Assembly (NCBI RefSeq): GCF_018200035.1
Contig: NZ_CP073581.1
Coordinates: 1,856,501 to 1,920,500 of the forward strand
DNA length: 64,000 nt
Reading direction: 5' to 3'
From: Sulfitobacter albidus
GTDB lineage: Bacteria; Pseudomonadota; Alphaproteobacteria; Rhodobacterales; Rhodobacteraceae
Numbering within the stretch: position 1 is the stretch's first letter; every line of letters starts with the position of its first letter. Under the pieces are notes generated by a model. The model was given only the letters and a program-made list of their open reading frames with translations, was not told where the DNA came from and did no database searches. The position numbers and the translations under genes are program-made. Positions 62,970 through 64,000 of the stretch are shown here, one piece after another.

Positions 62970-63881
62970 ATGTCCCTCAGACCCACCCTCGAGACACGCG
63001 CGGCCCAGCAGACGATGGAGGGCGCAGGCGTCAAACTGCACCGCGCCTTCGGCTTTCAGGATCCAAGCGAGCTTGACCCCTTCCTGCTGTTCGATGATTT
63101 CCGCAACGATCGCCCGCAGGACTTTGAAAAGGGCTTTCCCTGGCATCCCCACCGGGGGATCGAGACGATCACCTACGTGCTCGACGGCACCGTCGATCAC
63201 GCCGACAGCCTCGGCAATACCGGGTCGCTTGGCGCGGGCGACGTGCAATGGATGACCGCCGGATCGGGCATCCTGCACCAGGAGATGCCGCACGGAAACG
63301 CCGCTGGCGCGATGCACGGCTTCCAACTCTGGGGCAACCTGCCCGCCGCGCAGAAGATGACCGCGCCGCGCTATCAGGACGTGACCGCAGATGCGATCCC
63401 GGAAGTCATCGACGACGACGGCGTCAAGGTACGCATCATCACCGGCGAGTTCTGGGGCAAGCGTGGCCCCGTCGACGGCATCGCCGCCGATCCACAATAC
63501 CTTGACGTCACCGTACCCGCAGGCGTGCGCAAGACATTCCGCATCGACACCTACCGCCGGGCGTTCGCCTATATCTTCGGTGGTGCGGGGGCGTTCGTGG
63601 ATGCATCGCGCCCGTCGGGCGTCCTTCTGGAAAAGGAAGTCGCGGGCGAAGAGCTCAACATCCGCGACATGTCGGGCGATCGCACGCTGGTCCGCTTTGG
63701 CTCGGGCGACGAGATCACCGTGCAGGCGGGGCCCGAGGGGATGCGATTCCTGCTGATCTCCGGCGCACCCATTGAAGAGCCGGTAGCCTGGCACGGCCCC
63801 ATCGTGATGAACACCCGCGCCGAGATCATGCAGGCGATGCAGGATCTCAACAACGGGACCTTCATCAAACCCGCGCATTGA
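62970..63881 (+). CDS. Pirin-family protein
   Basis: The 303-residue bicupin has the pirin core: HRAFGFQDPSELDPFLLFDD, then FPWHPHRGIETITYVLDGTV with His59 and His61, and SGILHQEMP with His103 and Glu105. These are the four iron ligands expected for pirin (quercetin-2,3-dioxygenase-like). Its C-terminal cupin (MRFLLISGAPIEEPVAWHGP) is complete. Bacterial pirins may oxidise flavonols or act as redox sensors; which applies is open. The ATG at 62970 has GAAAGGAGA upstream. Confidence 0.92.
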   Translation: MSLRPTLETRAAQQTMEGAGVKLHRAFGFQDPSELDPFLLFDDFRNDRPQDFEKGFPWHPHRGIETITYVLDGTVDHADSLGNTGSLGAGDVQWMTAGSGILHQEMPHGNAAGAMHGFQLWGNLPAAQKMTAPRYQDVTADAIPEVIDDDGVKVRIITGEFWGKRGPVDGIAADPQYLDVTVPAGVRKTFRIDTYRRAFAYIFGGAGAFVDASRPSGVLLEKEVAGEELNIRDMSGDRTLVRFGSGDEITVQAGPEGMRFLLISGAPIEEPVAWHGPIVMNTRAEIMQAMQDLNNGTFIKPAH

Positions 63882-63892
63882 GCGCGTTTGCG

Positions 63893-64000
63893 TCAGGCGG
63901 CCCCGACCGCCCGGCGCACCATGCCCCAATACTGCGCGATGACCTCGTCAAGCGACAGCCGCCCGCCGTCGCGGAACCACGTGTTCACCCCCGTCAGCAT
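63893..64000 (-). CDS. C-terminal end of a TetR-family regulator (start outside window)
   Basis: Only the last 35 residues before the stop are inside the window: LTGVNTWFRDGGRLSLDEVI followed by AQYWGMVRRAVGAA. The N-T-W-F-R/-G-G-R-L-S-x-x-E pattern is typical of the C-terminal ligand domain of TetR/AcrR regulators linked to acyl-CoA metabolism. The DNA-binding part is not visible. Confidence 0.65.
   Translation of the reverse strand: MLTGVNTWFRDGGRLSLDEVIAQYWGMVRRAVGAA

Overview
The window is a stretch of chromosome from an alphaproteobacterium, most likely a marine member of the Rhodobacterales (Roseobacter group). The evidence is the high G+C, RpoH and RpoD of alphaproteobacterial type, MmcB preceded by a GTTC-N7-GTTC LexA box, CarD, small DUF6324/DUF6476-type proteins, a tRNA-His without the usual G-1:C73 pair, and a soxBDAG sarcosine oxidase operon. 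No phage, insertion sequence, integrase, CRISPR array or rRNA gene was seen.

Layout. 0-6 kb: the end of a glycosyltransferase-like gene, a small DUF4440-like gene, metY, and a large inner-membrane protein that looks like GspL/PilM fused to GspC/PilP. 5.7-11.2 kb: hppD with a divergent Lrp regulator, a KefB/KefC-type antiporter, then cobT and cobS back to back. 11.2-16.4 kb, minus strand: carD, ferredoxin fdxA, an S4 RNA-binding protein, a SUV3-like helicase and a TPR protein. 16.4-24.4 kb: SCP2 protein, alpha/beta hydrolase, a ligase-associated exonuclease with its ATP-dependent DNA ligase, an amidohydrolase, oligoendopeptidase F and a GNAT enzyme, facing a polysaccharide-type gene. 24.4-28.6 kb: a DksA-like protein, rpoH, an RluD-like pseudouridine synthase, tRNA-His and mmcB. 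28.6-30.7 kb: an unassigned pair, a four-helix membrane coiled-coil protein and a membrane-anchored ClpP-like protein, followed by about 800 bp with little or no coding.

31.5-40.5 kb: the nrdR-ribD and ribE-ribB-ribH-nusB genes on the minus strand are separated by three capsule-export genes on the plus strand (kpsS, an outer-membrane export lipoprotein, kpsC). 40.6-47.7 kb: an SDR oxidoreductase, a YjbQ protein, three tandem paralogous small secreted proteins, rpoD and dnaG. 47.7-52.8 kb: soxBDAG, which makes heterotetrameric sarcosine oxidase. 52.9-57.2 kb: two tandem SGNH-like secreted proteins, an SH3-type secreted protein, a glutamate-type dehydrogenase and a YbaK-like protein. 57.4-60 kb: a TadG/TadE/TadE pseudopilin-like operon. 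60-64 kb: a small membrane protein, a 3-hydroxyisobutyrate-dehydrogenase-like enzyme, a reductive-dehalogenase/QueG-like iron-sulfur protein, a pirin, and the end of a TetR regulator.

Eight otherwise normal genes, including the essential-type dnaG and the biosynthetic cobT, are broken by eleven single-base losses, nearly all inside runs of G or C. Restoring one base at each site gives proteins of family-typical length. I read these mainly as homopolymer undercalls in the assembly rather than true pseudogenes.
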